Shown one piece after another: positions 1-8,996 of a DNA stretch of 64,000 nucleotides (within the stretch, counting starts at the first letter, position 1; every line of letters starts with the position of its first letter). The translations under genes were made by a program, and so were the position numbers. The notes under the pieces are model-generated. The model was not told the DNA's origin. It saw nothing but the letters and a program-made list of their open reading frames with translations, and did not search any database. Source of the stretch: Actinomadura luteofluorescens. Lineage in GTDB: Bacteria > Actinomycetota > Actinomycetes > Streptosporangiales > Streptosporangiaceae. The DNA lies in NCBI RefSeq assembly GCF_013409365.1, contig NZ_JACCBA010000001.1:3038001-3102000 (forward strand). Direction: 5' to 3'.

Positions 1-95
1 AGATGCAACCGGTGGCACGGAGACGGGCACATGCCTTCCCACCGGGTCGAAACGCCGGCCCGCGCCGGTGCGGTCCCGCCCTGGGGGCGGACCGG

Positions 96-1034
96 TCACG
101 GCAGCGCGCCGCTTACTTCCCGGATGCCGGTCAGCAGCGTTGACGCCGACATGGGATGGCACACCAGGATATCCGGGAGCCGGGGGTCCTCACGGTTGTA
201 GCGCAGCGGCGCCCCGTCGACCCGGGACGCGTGCGCCCCGGCGCCGAGCGCGACGGCCGCCGGGGCCGCCGAGTCCCACTCGAACTGGCCGCCCGCGTGC
301 ACGTAGGCGTCCACCTCGCCGAGCAGCACCGCGGAGATCTTCGCGCCCGCGGATCCGATCGGCACCAGCTCCACCTCCGGCTCGATCGCCTCCGCCAGCC
401 GCCGGACGAACTCCGGCGGCCGCGTGCGGCTCACGGCGATGCGCAGCTTCTCCGCGTCCGGCGCCGGAACGTGCAGCGGCACCTCGCGGGGCGGCGGCGT
501 CCCGGCGGGCCCGGCCGTGACGGGGTCGGGGTCGGCGAGGTCGGTGCGGACGAGCGAGGCGCCGCCCACCGCGTCCGTGCGGAGCGTCAGGCCCTGCGCC
601 GGCAGCGCGACGGCGCCGGCCGCCAGGCGGCCGTCGCCGTACGCGTCCCGCTCCCACAGCGCCACGTGCACGGCCCAGTCGCGGCGGCCCTCCTCGGAGA
701 ACTCGCGGGTGCCGTCCAGGGGGTCGACGATCCACACGCGGGAGGCCGTGAGCCGCTCCGCGTCGGCGGTGTTGCGGGTGGGGGCGCGGTCGTCGCCCCG
801 GGACCGCTTCCCGGCGACCGAGGACCGCCCCTCCTCGGACAGGACGGCGTCACCGGGACAGCGCTCCGCCAGCGCCGCCATCAGGTACTCGTGCGCTCGC
901 AGGTCGCCGGTGTCCTTCAGGGCCCTCGCGTCGGCGAAGCCCATCTCGTCCCGCACGCCCAGCAGCAGCCGGCCCGCCGTCCCGGCGAGCTCGGCCGCGA
1001 GCGAATGATCGTCCGCCGCCCCTGCCTCGGTCAT
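96..1034 (-). CDS. cysQ: 3'(2'),5'-bisphosphate nucleotidase, CysQ-like
   Basis: A 312-residue member of the inositol monophosphatase superfamily. The metal-binding motif DPLDGT is at about residues 104-109, preceded by the acidic SEEG (about 66-69), and a second metal ligand lies in EWDSAAP near residue 250. In this family these residues bind two or three Mg2+ ions for phosphate-ester hydrolysis. CysQ removes the 3'-phosphate of PAP or PAPS left by sulfate assimilation. The EFSEEGRRDW stretch after DPLDGT is more like CysQ than a generic inositol monophosphatase, but a SuhB-type role cannot be excluded. It has no signal peptide and is probably cytosolic. I see no strong ribosome binding site at the ATG. 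It lies downstream of the sugar transferase gene on the same strand, about 190 bp away. Confidence 0.8.
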   Translation of the reverse strand: MTEAGAADDHSLAAELAGTAGRLLLGVRDEMGFADARALKDTGDLRAHEYLMAALAERCPGDAVLSEEGRSSVAGKRSRGDDRAPTRNTADAERLTASRVWIVDPLDGTREFSEEGRRDWAVHVALWERDAYGDGRLAAGAVALPAQGLTLRTDAVGGASLVRTDLADPDPVTAGPAGTPPPREVPLHVPAPDAEKLRIAVSRTRPPEFVRRLAEAIEPEVELVPIGSAGAKISAVLLGEVDAYVHAGGQFEWDSAAPAAVALGAGAHASRVDGAPLRYNREDPRLPDILVCHPMSASTLLTGIREVSGALP

Positions 1035-1223
1035 CTGAGATCACATTCCCGACTCGACTGGTCTGCTCGGTCTACTTTCTCATGCCCGCCGCATCCGCCT
1101 CGGGACGAGGTCCCGCCCAGCGGCCCGCACGCCAGTGTTCCGGCCGCGCCGCGGCGCGGGCAGCGCCCTGTCGTGTTCTCGCCGGGGCTCGGCCGCCGCG
1201 CACCGCACGCCGCGGCGGCCCGC

Positions 1224-2699
1224 TCAGTACGCGCCGGAGCCGCGGAAGACGGCCGACCAGGTCTTCCACATGATCTGCAGGTCCAGGACGAGGGTCCAGT
1301 TGTCGACGTACCGCAGGTCGAGCCGGACCGACTCCTCCCACGACAGGTCCGAGCGGCCGCTCACCTGCCAGAGCCCGGTCAGGCCCGGCTTGACCACCAG
1401 GCGGCGGTAGACGTCGCCGCCGTACTGGGCGACCTCGTCGGGCAGCGGCGGGCGCGGGCCCACGAGCGACATCTCGCCGCGCAGCACGTTGAACAGCTGC
1501 GGCAGCTCGTCCAGCGAGTACCGGCGCAGCCGGCGGCCCACCCGCGTCACCCGCGGGTCCTGCCGGATCTTGAACAGCACCCCGTCGTTGTCGTTGGCGG
1601 CCAGCAGCTCCATCCGGCGCGCCTCGGCGTCGGCGACCATCGTGCGGAACTTCAGCACCGTGAACTCCCGGCCCCCGCGCCCGACGCGCGTCTGCCGGAA
1701 CAGCACCGGGCCGTCCCCGGACATCTTGATCAGGACGGCGATCAGCAGCAGCAGCGGGCTCAGCGCCACGATCCCGCCGAGCGCCACGACCCGGTCGACC
1801 AGGCCCTTGAGGACCTTGCGGCCGCCGTCCAGCTCCGGGTGCTCCACGTGCAGCAGCGGCAGGCCCGACACCGGGCGGATCGAGATCCGCGGGCCGGTCA
1901 CGTCCATCAGCGCGGGCGCCACGACCAGCTCGACGTCGTTGCGCTCGATCTGCCACGCCAGCCGTCGCAGCGCCACCCCGTCCATCTCCGGGCACGCCAG
2001 CACGGCCACCGAGTCGGCGCCGATCCGGTCGGCGACCGCCGCCGCCTGGCCGAAGTCGCCCAGCACCGGGACGCCCTCCACCTCGGCGACCGCGTCCTCG
2101 CCCGAGGCGAGCACCGGCGGCAGGCACACGGCCACGATGTCCATCCCGTGGTACCGCTTCTTCTGCAGCAACCGGATCAGGTCGGACACCGACGTCCGGT
2201 GCCCGACCGCGACGACCCTGCGCATGTACTCGCCGTGCCACCGCTTCTTGTGCAGCCACTTGCGCAGCCGGTAGCGCGCCAGCAGCGCCAGGAACGTCCC
2301 GAGGGGCAGCGCCATCACCACGTAGCCGCGCGCGACGTCGGTCTTGGTGGCGTAGGCCAGGATGGCGACCACCGCGGTGAGGATGAACCCGGCGCGCAGC
2401 ACCCGGTGGAACTCCTCGTACCCGACGCCCACGTAGCGGGGCTGGTACGCGCGGCACAGCAGCAGCGTCGGGAGCCAGACCACGGGGAGCACCACGGTCA
2501 ACGCCACGTACGGCGCGTCCAGTTCGTTGGGGACGCCCGGGAACCTGAGCACGAAGGCGATCACTCCGGCCATCAGCATGCTGGCGAAGTCGAGGGCCCG
2601 CGCGAGCCGCCGGTAGGTCCGGCTCCAGTTCTGCGACGCCGCGCGCTCGTGCTCATGGCGAATCGATGACTCGGCCTGGACCTTGTCAACGACGGCCAT
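1224..2699 (-). CDS. Exopolysaccharide-initiating polyprenyl glycosylphosphotransferase
   Basis: A 491-residue sugar transferase of the WcaJ/CpsE/EpsE type. The N-terminal third holds several hydrophobic segments and a CoA-binding-like region (VPVLGDFGQAA around residues 200-215). The C-terminal bacterial sugar transferase domain shows the family blocks KMSGDGPVLFRQTRVGRGG, FTVLKFRTM, YSLDELPQLFNVL, MSLVGPRPPLP and KPGLTGLWQVSGRSDLSW. This family moves a sugar-1-phosphate from a nucleotide sugar to undecaprenyl phosphate, the first step of capsule or exopolysaccharide assembly at the inner face of the membrane. No polymerase or flippase genes are next to it, so the substrate cannot be given. 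The ATG follows a GGTGAG-type site, and the leader carries an inverted repeat (2772-2798). Confidence 0.88.
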   Translation of the reverse strand: MAVVDKVQAESSIRHEHERAASQNWSRTYRRLARALDFASMLMAGVIAFVLRFPGVPNELDAPYVALTVVLPVVWLPTLLLCRAYQPRYVGVGYEEFHRVLRAGFILTAVVAILAYATKTDVARGYVVMALPLGTFLALLARYRLRKWLHKKRWHGEYMRRVVAVGHRTSVSDLIRLLQKKRYHGMDIVAVCLPPVLASGEDAVAEVEGVPVLGDFGQAAAVADRIGADSVAVLACPEMDGVALRRLAWQIERNDVELVVAPALMDVTGPRISIRPVSGLPLLHVEHPELDGGRKVLKGLVDRVVALGGIVALSPLLLLIAVLIKMSGDGPVLFRQTRVGRGGREFTVLKFRTMVADAEARRMELLAANDNDGVLFKIRQDPRVTRVGRRLRRYSLDELPQLFNVLRGEMSLVGPRPPLPDEVAQYGGDVYRRLVVKPGLTGLWQVSGRSDLSWEESVRLDLRYVDNWTLVLDLQIMWKTWSAVFRGSGAY

Positions 2700-2771
2700 A
2701 AATCACTCACCAATCCTGTGTAACGCGCGCCCCGTCAGCGCGATTCACACCGAAGACGGCTGAACGTCGCC

Positions 2772-2798
2772 CGAGGTTCACATGGAACCTGAACCTCG
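2772..2798. promoter_or_regulatory. Inverted repeat upstream of the sugar transferase gene
   Basis: A perfect 9-bp inverted repeat, CGAGGTTCA / TGAACCTCG, encloses a 9-nt spacer. A smaller nested pair (AGGTTC / GAACCT) uses part of the same bases, so there are three GGTTC/GAACC half-sites in 27 bp. It sits 73 bp upstream of the sugar transferase ATG at 2699, in a 435-bp gene-free stretch. It could be an operator or a leader hairpin; the sequence does not decide. The rest of 2700-3134 shows only a 6-bp hairpin at 2928-2943 and no gene. Confidence 0.45.
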
Positions 2799-3134
2799 AT
2801 CGGCCTGCATCTTACGTTCCCTTTGCCATGGTCACGGACGGAACGCGGCTATCACTTGGACAACGCGCCCGAACCGCCCCGGGCGCACACGAAAAAGGCG
2901 TCACACCGCCTTGATCGCGGCTGCTCACCGGCCCTGAGGCCGGATCCGGTCACCCGACCGAATGTGTTCGGTCACCCCGCGTGAAAACCTTTTCGGACGG
3001 CATCGCCGCCCGACACCGTCGGTGATAACGCGGTGACCCGATCGAAGAGCCGAAAAAGCAGGTCACACCCGATTCGGCCCTCCTTCACCAGACGGTTCGA
3101 ACGGTCCCCGCCGCCTTTCCTGCCGCGGATCCGG

Positions 3135-3710
3135 TCAGCCGGCGTGGAAGGCGTTCTGCGCGGCGGCCAGCCCGTCGGTCAGCAGCGCCTCGACCGCGTC
3201 CGCCGCCCGGTCGACCTCCAGGTCGAGCTCCTTGCGCTCTGTCGCGGAGAAGTCCTTCAGCACGAACGCCGCCGCGTCCATCCGACCCGGGGGCCGCCCC
3301 ACGCCGAACCGCACGCGCGGATACTCCTTCGCGCCCAGCGACCTGGTGACGGACCGCAGCCCGTTGTGGCCGTTGTCACCACCGCCCTGCTTCAACCGCA
3401 CCGCGCCGAACGGGATGTCGAGCTCGTCGTGGACGACGACCACCCGCTCCACCGGCACCTTGTAGAAGTCGCGCAGCCCCTTCACCGGGCCGCCCGACTC
3501 GTTCATGAAGGTGCGCGGCTTGGCCAGCACCACCCGCGTTCCCGCGAGACGGCCCTCCAGCACGTCGGCCCGCGCCCGGTGCGACTTGAACCTGCCCCCC
3601 GCGCGCGCCGCGAGAACGTCCAGCACCATGAACCCCGCGTTGTGCCGGTTCTTCGCATAGGACGGCCCGGGGTTGCCCAGCCCCACCACGAGCCAGAGAT
3701 CCGCGTCCAC
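3135..3710 (-). CDS. pth: Peptidyl-tRNA hydrolase
   Basis: Releases tRNA from peptidyl-tRNA that drops off the ribosome. The 191-residue protein has the family signature [19 protein letters not shown] near the N-terminus (Asn and catalytic His), then [40 protein letters not shown] and RVRFGVGRP, in the usual order and at normal length. I prefer the GTG at 3710 over the GTG at 3716 because GAGGAG lies five bases upstream of it, and the core then begins directly with [14 protein letters not shown]. It lies just downstream of rplY, as in many actinobacteria, and a hairpin separates the two. Confidence 0.95.
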   Translation of the reverse strand: MDADLWLVVGLGNPGPSYAKNRHNAGFMVLDVLAARAGGRFKSHRARADVLEGRLAGTRVVLAKPRTFMNESGGPVKGLRDFYKVPVERVVVVHDELDIPFGAVRLKQGGGDNGHNGLRSVTRSLGAKEYPRVRFGVGRPPGRMDAAAFVLKDFSATERKELDLEVDRAADAVEALLTDGLAAAQNAFHAG

Positions 3711-3730
3711 CCGCACTCCTCACACGCGAG

Positions 3731-3768
3731 CACGGCCCCCGCCGATGCGCGCACCCGCGGGGGCCGTG
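3731..3768 (-). terminator. Hairpin between rplY and pth
   Basis: A perfect 12-bp inverted repeat (CACGGCCCCCGC / GCGGGGGCCGTG) with a 14-nt loop lies downstream of rplY and just before the pth ribosome binding site. No T tract follows on the minus strand. It may therefore be a pausing, attenuation or processing element rather than a classic intrinsic terminator. Confidence 0.5.
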
Positions 3769-3835
3769 GACGTTCCTTGTGACCGGCCGTCCGGCTCGGC
3801 CGCGCACCGGGCGGCCCGGCCCGGCGGCACCGCCG

Positions 3836-4477
3836 TCACTCGGAGGCGGTCTCGCCCTCGCCCTCGGGGGCCTCGGCCTCGGCCGCGGCCGCCTCGGCCG
3901 CCTCGGCCTCCGCCTCGGTCTCGGTCGCGCCGGCCGACACGGTCGCGTCGGCGATCTGCAGGACGAGGGCCTCCCCGTCGACCTGCAGGGTGACGCCCGA
4001 CGGCAGCTTCAGGTCGCCGGCCAGCACCTGCGTGCCGACCTCCAGGCCCTCGATGGACAGGTCCACGGCCTCGGGGATCTTCGTAGCCTCCGCCTCGACC
4101 GACACCTGGACCAGCTCCTGCTGGACGACGCCGCCCGCGACCACGTCGCCGACCAGGTTGACCGGCAGGTCCACGACGACCTTCTCGCCGCGCTTCACCA
4201 GCAGCAGGTCGACGTGCTCCAGGAAGCCCTTGACCGGGTCGCGCTGGACGTCCTTCGGCAGCGCCAGCTCGGCGCCGCCGGAGAGGCCCTCGATGGTCAG
4301 CAGCACGTTCGGCGTCTTCAGGGCCAGCATCAGGTCGTGGCCCGGCAGCGCGATGTGCTGCGGGTCGGTGCCGTGACCGTAGAGGACGGCGGGCACCTTG
4401 CCGGCCCGGCGGGTGCGCCGCGCGGCACCCTTACCGAACTCGGTGCGCGGCTCGGCGGCAATGCGTACCTCGGACAC
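3836..4477 (-). CDS. rplY: 50S ribosomal protein L25 / general stress protein Ctc
   Basis: The 213-residue long (Ctc/TL5) form of bL25, which binds 5S rRNA. The N-terminal L25 domain runs from RIAAEPRTEFGKGAARRTRRAG through VPAVLYGHGTDPQHIALPGHDL. The C-terminal beta domain follows (SVEAEATKIPEAVDLSIEGLEVG). The last 40 residues are rich in Ala and Glu (TETEAEAEAAEAAAAEAEA), a common low-complexity tail in actinobacterial copies. The GTG start is supported by GAGGAG eight bases upstream. It sits between prs and pth on the same strand, the standard actinobacterial arrangement. Confidence 0.95.
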   Translation of the reverse strand: MSEVRIAAEPRTEFGKGAARRTRRAGKVPAVLYGHGTDPQHIALPGHDLMLALKTPNVLLTIEGLSGGAELALPKDVQRDPVKGFLEHVDLLLVKRGEKVVVDLPVNLVGDVVAGGVVQQELVQVSVEAEATKIPEAVDLSIEGLEVGTQVLAGDLKLPSGVTLQVDGEALVLQIADATVSAGATETEAEAEAAEAAAAEAEAPEGEGETASE

Positions 4478-4776
4478 GGCGAAAACTCCTCGTTGTTGCT
4501 TCCACGGCCGTCCGTCGTCGGACGTCCGCTACGGACGATGCGTTGCGTTCCTGGCGCGCCGTCGAAGGGCGGGCGCGCTCGAAGATTCGTTTGCGTTCCC
4601 CGGGGAGTGCGGCCCCTGTGCGGGCACCGCACTTGAACGTCCTGGGGCATACGCGGTTGCACAAGTCTAGCCCAAGACCGCAACGCCCAACGCCAAGGCC
4701 CTGCCTGCGCCACGGCCCCCGCCGCGGTCTCCTCCGTGGCCGCCGGCGGGCGCCGTGCCGTGCCCGGGACGAGGGT

Positions 4777-5757
4777 TCAGCTGTGGCCGCCGAACAGGCT
4801 CGTGACCGAGCCGTCGGAGAACACCTCGTTGATCGCGCGCGCGACCAGCGGCGCGATCGACAGCACCGTGAGCTTGTCGAACTGCTTCTCCTCCGGGATC
4901 GGCAGCGTGTTGGTGAGCACCACCTCGGAGATCCGGGAGTTCTTCAGCCGGTCCACCGCCGGGCCCGACAGGACGCCGTGCGTCGCCGCGACGACGACCT
5001 TGGTCGCGCCCTGGTCGAACAGCGCGTCCGCCGCCTTCACGATCGTCCCGCCGGTGTCGATCATGTCGTCCACCACGACGCAGGTGCGGCCGGCGACCTC
5101 GCCGACCACGTCGAACACCTTGACCTCGTTGGCCACGTCCGGGTCGCGCTTCTTGTGGATGATCGCCATCGGGACGCCGCCCAGCCGGTCGCTCCACCGC
5201 TCGGTGACCCGCACCCGGCCCGCGTCCGGCGCGACCACGGTGACCTGGGAGGTGTCCAGCCGGCTCTCGAAGTGCCGCGCCAGCAGGTCCAGCGCGAACA
5301 GATGATCCACCGGGCCGTCGAAGAAGCCCTGGATCTGCGCGGTGTGCAGGTCGACGGTGATCAGCCGGTCGGCGCCCGCCGTCTTGAACAGGTCGGCCAT
5401 CAGCCGGGCCGAGATGGGCTCGCGGCCGCGGTGCTTCTTGTCCTGCCTGGCGTAGCCGAAGAACGGCGCCACCACCGTGATCCGCTTGGCCGACGCGCGC
5501 TTGAGCGCGTCCACCATGATCAGCTGCTCCATGATCCACTGATTGATGGGAGCCGTGTGACTCTGGACCACGAAGGCGTCGGAGCCGCGGACCGACTCCA
5601 GGAACCGCACGAACGTCTCGCCGTTGGCGAAGTCGTAGGCGGACGTCGGCGTCAGCTCGACCTGGAGGTTGTCGGCTACTTCCCTGGCCAGGTCAGGGTG
5701 GGCTCGGCCGGTGAAGAGCATCAGCTTCTTCTGGCCGCTCGTTTTTATCCCACTCAC
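4777..5757 (-). CDS. prs: Ribose-phosphate pyrophosphokinase (PRPP synthase)
   Basis: Makes PRPP from ribose-5-phosphate and ATP for nucleotide, histidine and tryptophan synthesis and for decaprenyl-phosphoryl-arabinose. Class I motifs are present: FANGETFVR near residue 50, the flexible-loop region GYARQDKKHRGREPISARL, DLHTAQIQGFFDGPVDHL, and the PRPP-binding loop VVVDDMIDTGGTI. I chose the GTG at 5757, which gives 326 residues, the same length as the M. tuberculosis enzyme. A TTG nine bases further upstream is possible, but the GGGGAG site is too close to it. It is downstream of glmU; a 7-bp GAGCCGC/GCGGCTC hairpin lies between them. Confidence 0.95.
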   Translation of the reverse strand: MSGIKTSGQKKLMLFTGRAHPDLAREVADNLQVELTPTSAYDFANGETFVRFLESVRGSDAFVVQSHTAPINQWIMEQLIMVDALKRASAKRITVVAPFFGYARQDKKHRGREPISARLMADLFKTAGADRLITVDLHTAQIQGFFDGPVDHLFALDLLARHFESRLDTSQVTVVAPDAGRVRVTERWSDRLGGVPMAIIHKKRDPDVANEVKVFDVVGEVAGRTCVVVDDMIDTGGTIVKAADALFDQGATKVVVAATHGVLSGPAVDRLKNSRISEVVLTNTLPIPEEKQFDKLTVLSIAPLVARAINEVFSDGSVTSLFGGHS

Positions 5758-5952
5758 CTCTGACAACTCCCCCTCATTGGAACTGTGCCCTACATGTGGG
5801 TTGTTGTCCCCACCTCCCGCGCACCAAAGAGCCGGCGCGCGGGTCGTCTTGTCATCGAGCCGCTCTCCGGTCGGGCGGCTCTGTGTTGTTCCGGAAGACG
5901 CCGTCGTCCTCCACCTCCCCGCCCTGAGGCGGGGCAGTCCTCTTCGGGCGCG

Positions 5953-7398
5953 CTAGGGCGCGCCCTCCTCGCCGGTCCTGGCCCGCCGGGCCGCCTCGGC
6001 CGCCGGCGTCCCCGGCCGCTTCCGCTCGACCCAGCCCTCGACGTTGCGCTGCCGCCCTCGCGCCACCGCCATCGCCCCCGGCGGGACGTCCTGGATGATC
6101 ACCGAGCCGGCCGCCGTGTAGGCGCCGTCCCCGATCGTCACCGGCGCCACGATCATGTTGTCGCTGCCGACCTTCACGTGCGACCCGATGACGCTGCGGT
6201 GCTTGTCCACGCCGTCGTAGTTGACGAACACCGAGCTCGCGCCGATGTTCGAGCCGGCGCCGATCTCGGCGTCGCCGACGTAGGTCAGATGCGGCACCTT
6301 GGTGCCCTCGCCGATGTCGGCGTTCTTGGTCTCGACGTACGTCCCGACCTTGGCCCTGGGCGCGAGCCTGGTGCCGGGCCGCAGGTAGGCGTAGGGCCCG
6401 ACCGAGGCCTCCGGCCCGATCCACGCCCCGACGCACACCGCGTTGGTCACCGAGGCGCCGGCGCCGACCGTCGTGTCGGTCAGCGTGCAGCCGGGGCCGA
6501 CCCGGGCGCCCTCGCCCAGGTGCGTCCCGCCGTGCAGCTGCGTCCCCGGGTGGATCTCCGCGTCCGGTTCGGCGGTGACGTGCACGTCGATCCAGGTGGA
6601 CGCCGGGTCGATGACGGTGACCCCGGCCCGCATGTGCGCTTCGAGGATCCGGTCGTTCAGCTGCCGGCGCGCCTGCGAGAGCTGGACCTTGTCGTTGACG
6701 CCCTGGGTCTCGACCCAGTCGGCGGCCAGGTGGGCGCCCGCCCGGTGGCCGTCGCCGCGCAGGATCGCGACCACGTCGGTGAGGTACTCCTCGCCGCCCG
6801 CGTTGTCGGTCGTCACCCGCTTCAGCGCGTCGGCCAGGAGCGCGCCGTCGAACGCGTACATCCCGACGTTGATCTCGTTGATGGCGCGCTGTTCTCCGGT
6901 GGCGTCCTTGTGCTCGACGATCGCCTCGGCGCTGCCGTCGGCCGCCCGGATCATGCGCCCGTAACCGGTCGCGTCCGGCATCTCGGTCGTCAGCACGGTG
7001 ACGGCGTTGCCCTCGTCCTCGTGCGCCTGGACCAGCGCCCGCAGCGTCTCGCCCCGCAGCAGCGGGTGGTCGCCGTTCGTCACGACGACCGTCCCGTCCA
7101 GGGCGCCGGTCTGCTCCAGCGCCATCCGCACGGCGTGGCCCGTTCCGCCCTGCCGCTCCTGCACGGCGGCCTCGGCGTCGGGGGCGTGCTCGGCGAGATG
7201 CTCGACGACCTGCTCGCGCCGGTGCCCGACGACCACGACGAGCCGCTCGGGCTCCAGCTCGCGGGCGGCGGCCAGCACGTGGCCGAGCATGCTGCGCCCG
7301 CACAGCTCGTGCAGCACCTTCGAGGTACGGGACTTCATCCGGGTGCCCTCGCCCGCGGCGAGGACGATGACGGCGGCCGGGCGGCTCGCGGCACTCAC
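5953..7398 (-). CDS. glmU: Bifunctional GlmU (UDP-GlcNAc pyrophosphorylase / GlcN-1-P acetyltransferase)
   Basis: A cytosolic enzyme that makes UDP-GlcNAc for peptidoglycan. The N-terminal uridyltransferase domain opens with [14 protein letters not shown] and has [12 protein letters not shown] and GDHPLL. The C-terminal left-handed beta-helix shows hexapeptide repeats, [20 protein letters not shown] and [17 protein letters not shown], the usual acetyl-CoA and GlcN-1-P region. The open frame extends far upstream, but the start is best placed at the GTG at 7398, which has GAGGAG seven bases upstream and gives 481 residues. It lies downstream of a tRNA-Gln gene and upstream of prs. Confidence 0.95.
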   Translation of the reverse strand: MSAASRPAAVIVLAAGEGTRMKSRTSKVLHELCGRSMLGHVLAAARELEPERLVVVVGHRREQVVEHLAEHAPDAEAAVQERQGGTGHAVRMALEQTGALDGTVVVTNGDHPLLRGETLRALVQAHEDEGNAVTVLTTEMPDATGYGRMIRAADGSAEAIVEHKDATGEQRAINEINVGMYAFDGALLADALKRVTTDNAGGEEYLTDVVAILRGDGHRAGAHLAADWVETQGVNDKVQLSQARRQLNDRILEAHMRAGVTVIDPASTWIDVHVTAEPDAEIHPGTQLHGGTHLGEGARVGPGCTLTDTTVGAGASVTNAVCVGAWIGPEASVGPYAYLRPGTRLAPRAKVGTYVETKNADIGEGTKVPHLTYVGDAEIGAGSNIGASSVFVNYDGVDKHRSVIGSHVKVGSDNMIVAPVTIGDGAYTAAGSVIIQDVPPGAMAVARGRQRNVEGWVERKRPGTPAAEAARRARTGEEGAP

Positions 7399-7564
7399 AA
7401 GGAGGCTCCTCGGCATCGCGGACGGGGATCGGTCGCGGGCCCGCCCACCTGCGACATCACGACACGGCAGGCCGGGGCGAACCCGACACGGGCAGGATAC
7501 CGCCCACCCCGCTCCTGTCACCCCATCGCCCGCCCCGGACCCACCGGTCGGGCATCTCCGACAG

Positions 7565-7636
7565 CTCCGGCGCAAGGACTCGAACCTTGTCTAAGGGCAC
7601 CAAAAACCCTTGTGCTGCCAATTACACCACGCCGGA
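7565..7636 (-). tRNA. tRNA-Gln (anticodon UUG)
   Basis: A 72-nt cloverleaf. The seven-pair acceptor stem is TCCGGCG / CGCCGGA with discriminator G. The D arm contains TGTAATTGGCAGCA. The anticodon stem is AGGGT/GCCCT with loop TTTTGGT, which puts TTG at positions 34-36. The T arm is CAAGG-TTCGAGT-CCTTG. CCA is not encoded. The UUG anticodon reads CAA, a rare codon in so GC-rich a genome. It precedes glmU on the same strand, as in several actinobacteria. Confidence 0.93.
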
Positions 7637-7958
7637 TCAAAGCAGACGGATCCGGACAGAGCCGCGAACCGACCGGCCCCCACGATACCGACACACGCCC
7701 TGGAGAGCCCACCTCGTTAGGCCATCCACCCGTTCGCACCCTCCCGGGCGCACTATGGTCGTTTTGTCCGGATCGGTTTAGAACGTGCGGCACCGAGCAA
7801 GTCAACAGCGTGCCGGTCGGCCAGGGCCCGACCGGACGGCGCGAACGCGCAGGTCGCGCCGCCCTGCCGCGAGCGACCCGCCGACCCCTGTTGCGCACGA
7901 GAGTTATGTGGCCAAAGAGGCAGTTTCCCCCTGAATTTACCGTTCGGCTCTGCACAAC

Positions 7959-7989
7959 TTACGGACTCGTAGGTTACGTTGGCGTAGGT
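7959..7989. promoter_or_regulatory. Tandem operator-like boxes upstream of the desaturase
   Basis: Two adjacent copies of TTACG-N4-CGTAGGT lie at 7959-7974 and 7974-7989. Each is a partial palindrome with a variable 4-bp centre. They end 37 bp before the desaturase ATG at 8026. A TetR gene follows the desaturase, so these are plausible TetR sites. The rest of the gene-free stretch 7637-8025 shows nothing else that I can support. Confidence 0.5.
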
Positions 7990-8025
7990 AAGACTGCCCC
8001 GAGTCACGGGAAGAAGTGATGACGC

Positions 8026-8979
8026 ATGACGACAGCTCCGGCCATGGATCCACCTCGCCCGCAGCGGCGTCCCGAACTCGCGCCCCAGCAGCGCGGCAAC
8101 GGAGAACGGGTGCTGATCGCCACGTTCACCGCGCTGCCCTTCCTGGCACTGTTCGCCGCCGTCCCGCTGGCCTGGGGGCGGTTCCTCGGCTGGACGGACG
8201 TCGCGCTCACGGCGGTCTTCTACCTGCTGTCCGCGGGCGGCATCACGATCGGCTACCACCGGTACTTCACCCACGGCTCGTTCAAGGCCACGCGCGGGCT
8301 GAAGATCTTCATGGCGCTGGCCGGGAGCCTGGCCATCGAGGGCCCGGTCATCACGTGGGTCGCCGACCACCGCCGGCACCACAAGCACTCGGACAAGGAG
8401 TTCGACCCGCACTCGCCGTGGCGTTTCGGCGACGACTGGAAGGCCCTGGCGAAGGGCCTGGCCTGGGCGCACTACGGCTGGCTGTTCGACGCCAACAGGA
8501 CCTCCAAGCAGCGGTTCGCCAAGGACCTGCTGAACGACCGCGACATCCGGCGCATCCACCTGGCCTTCCCCGGCCTGGTCGCGGCGTCGTTCCTGCTCCC
8601 GGCCGTGATCGGCGGCCTGGTCACCATGTCGTGGATGGGCTTCCTCACGGCGCTGTTCTGGGCCGGGTTCGTCCGGATCACGCTGGTGCACCACGTGACG
8701 TGGTCCATCAACTCGATCTGCCACACCTTCGGCAAGGAGGAGTTCGAGGTCCGGGACAGGTCGCGCAACGTGTGGTGGCTGGCGATCCCCTCGCTCGGCG
8801 AGTCGTGGCACAACCTGCACCACTCCGACCCGACCTGCGCGCGGCACGGCGTGCTGAAGGGGCAGGTCGACATCAGCGCGCGCATCATCTGGGCGTTCGA
8901 GAAGATGCGCCTGGCCCATGACGTCCGGTGGCCGAACGCCGACCGGCTCGCCGCCAAACGCACGAAGCAGGCGGTTTGA
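8026..8979 (+). CDS. Acyl-CoA / fatty acid delta-9 desaturase
   Basis: A 317-residue membrane di-iron desaturase that inserts a cis double bond into acyl chains (stearoyl-CoA type), using O2 and electrons from a ferredoxin or oxidoreductase. The three histidine boxes are clear: HRYFTH (residues 78-83), HRRHH (115-119) and HNLHH near residue 263. Hydrophobic segments lie at about 30-50, 57-75, 93-112 and 180-215. Length and box spacing match DesA3-like enzymes of mycobacteria and streptomycetes. No reductase gene is nearby. The TetR gene immediately downstream and the tandem boxes upstream suggest local control of membrane fluidity. Confidence 0.92.
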   Translation: MTTAPAMDPPRPQRRPELAPQQRGNGERVLIATFTALPFLALFAAVPLAWGRFLGWTDVALTAVFYLLSAGGITIGYHRYFTHGSFKATRGLKIFMALAGSLAIEGPVITWVADHRRHHKHSDKEFDPHSPWRFGDDWKALAKGLAWAHYGWLFDANRTSKQRFAKDLLNDRDIRRIHLAFPGLVAASFLLPAVIGGLVTMSWMGFLTALFWAGFVRITLVHHVTWSINSICHTFGKEEFEVRDRSRNVWWLAIPSLGESWHNLHHSDPTCARHGVLKGQVDISARIIWAFEKMRLAHDVRWPNADRLAAKRTKQAV

Positions 8980-8996
8980 CCGCCACAATTGATCCC

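Noticed and set aside
156..2669. Very long plus-strand open frame (837 codons) opposite cysQ and the sugar transferase gene
   Set aside because: It lies wholly antisense to two recognisable genes, is extremely rich in Arg, Pro and His, and has no domain; it is a GC-skew shadow. The same holds for the many other long antisense frames, for example 5785-8019, 13961-16168, 35286-38534 and 53633-56623.
5858..5882. GAGCCGC/GCGGCTC hairpin between glmU and prs as a terminator
   Set aside because: The 7-bp stem has an 11-nt loop and no T tract, and read-through from glmU to prs is common; it is mentioned only under prs.
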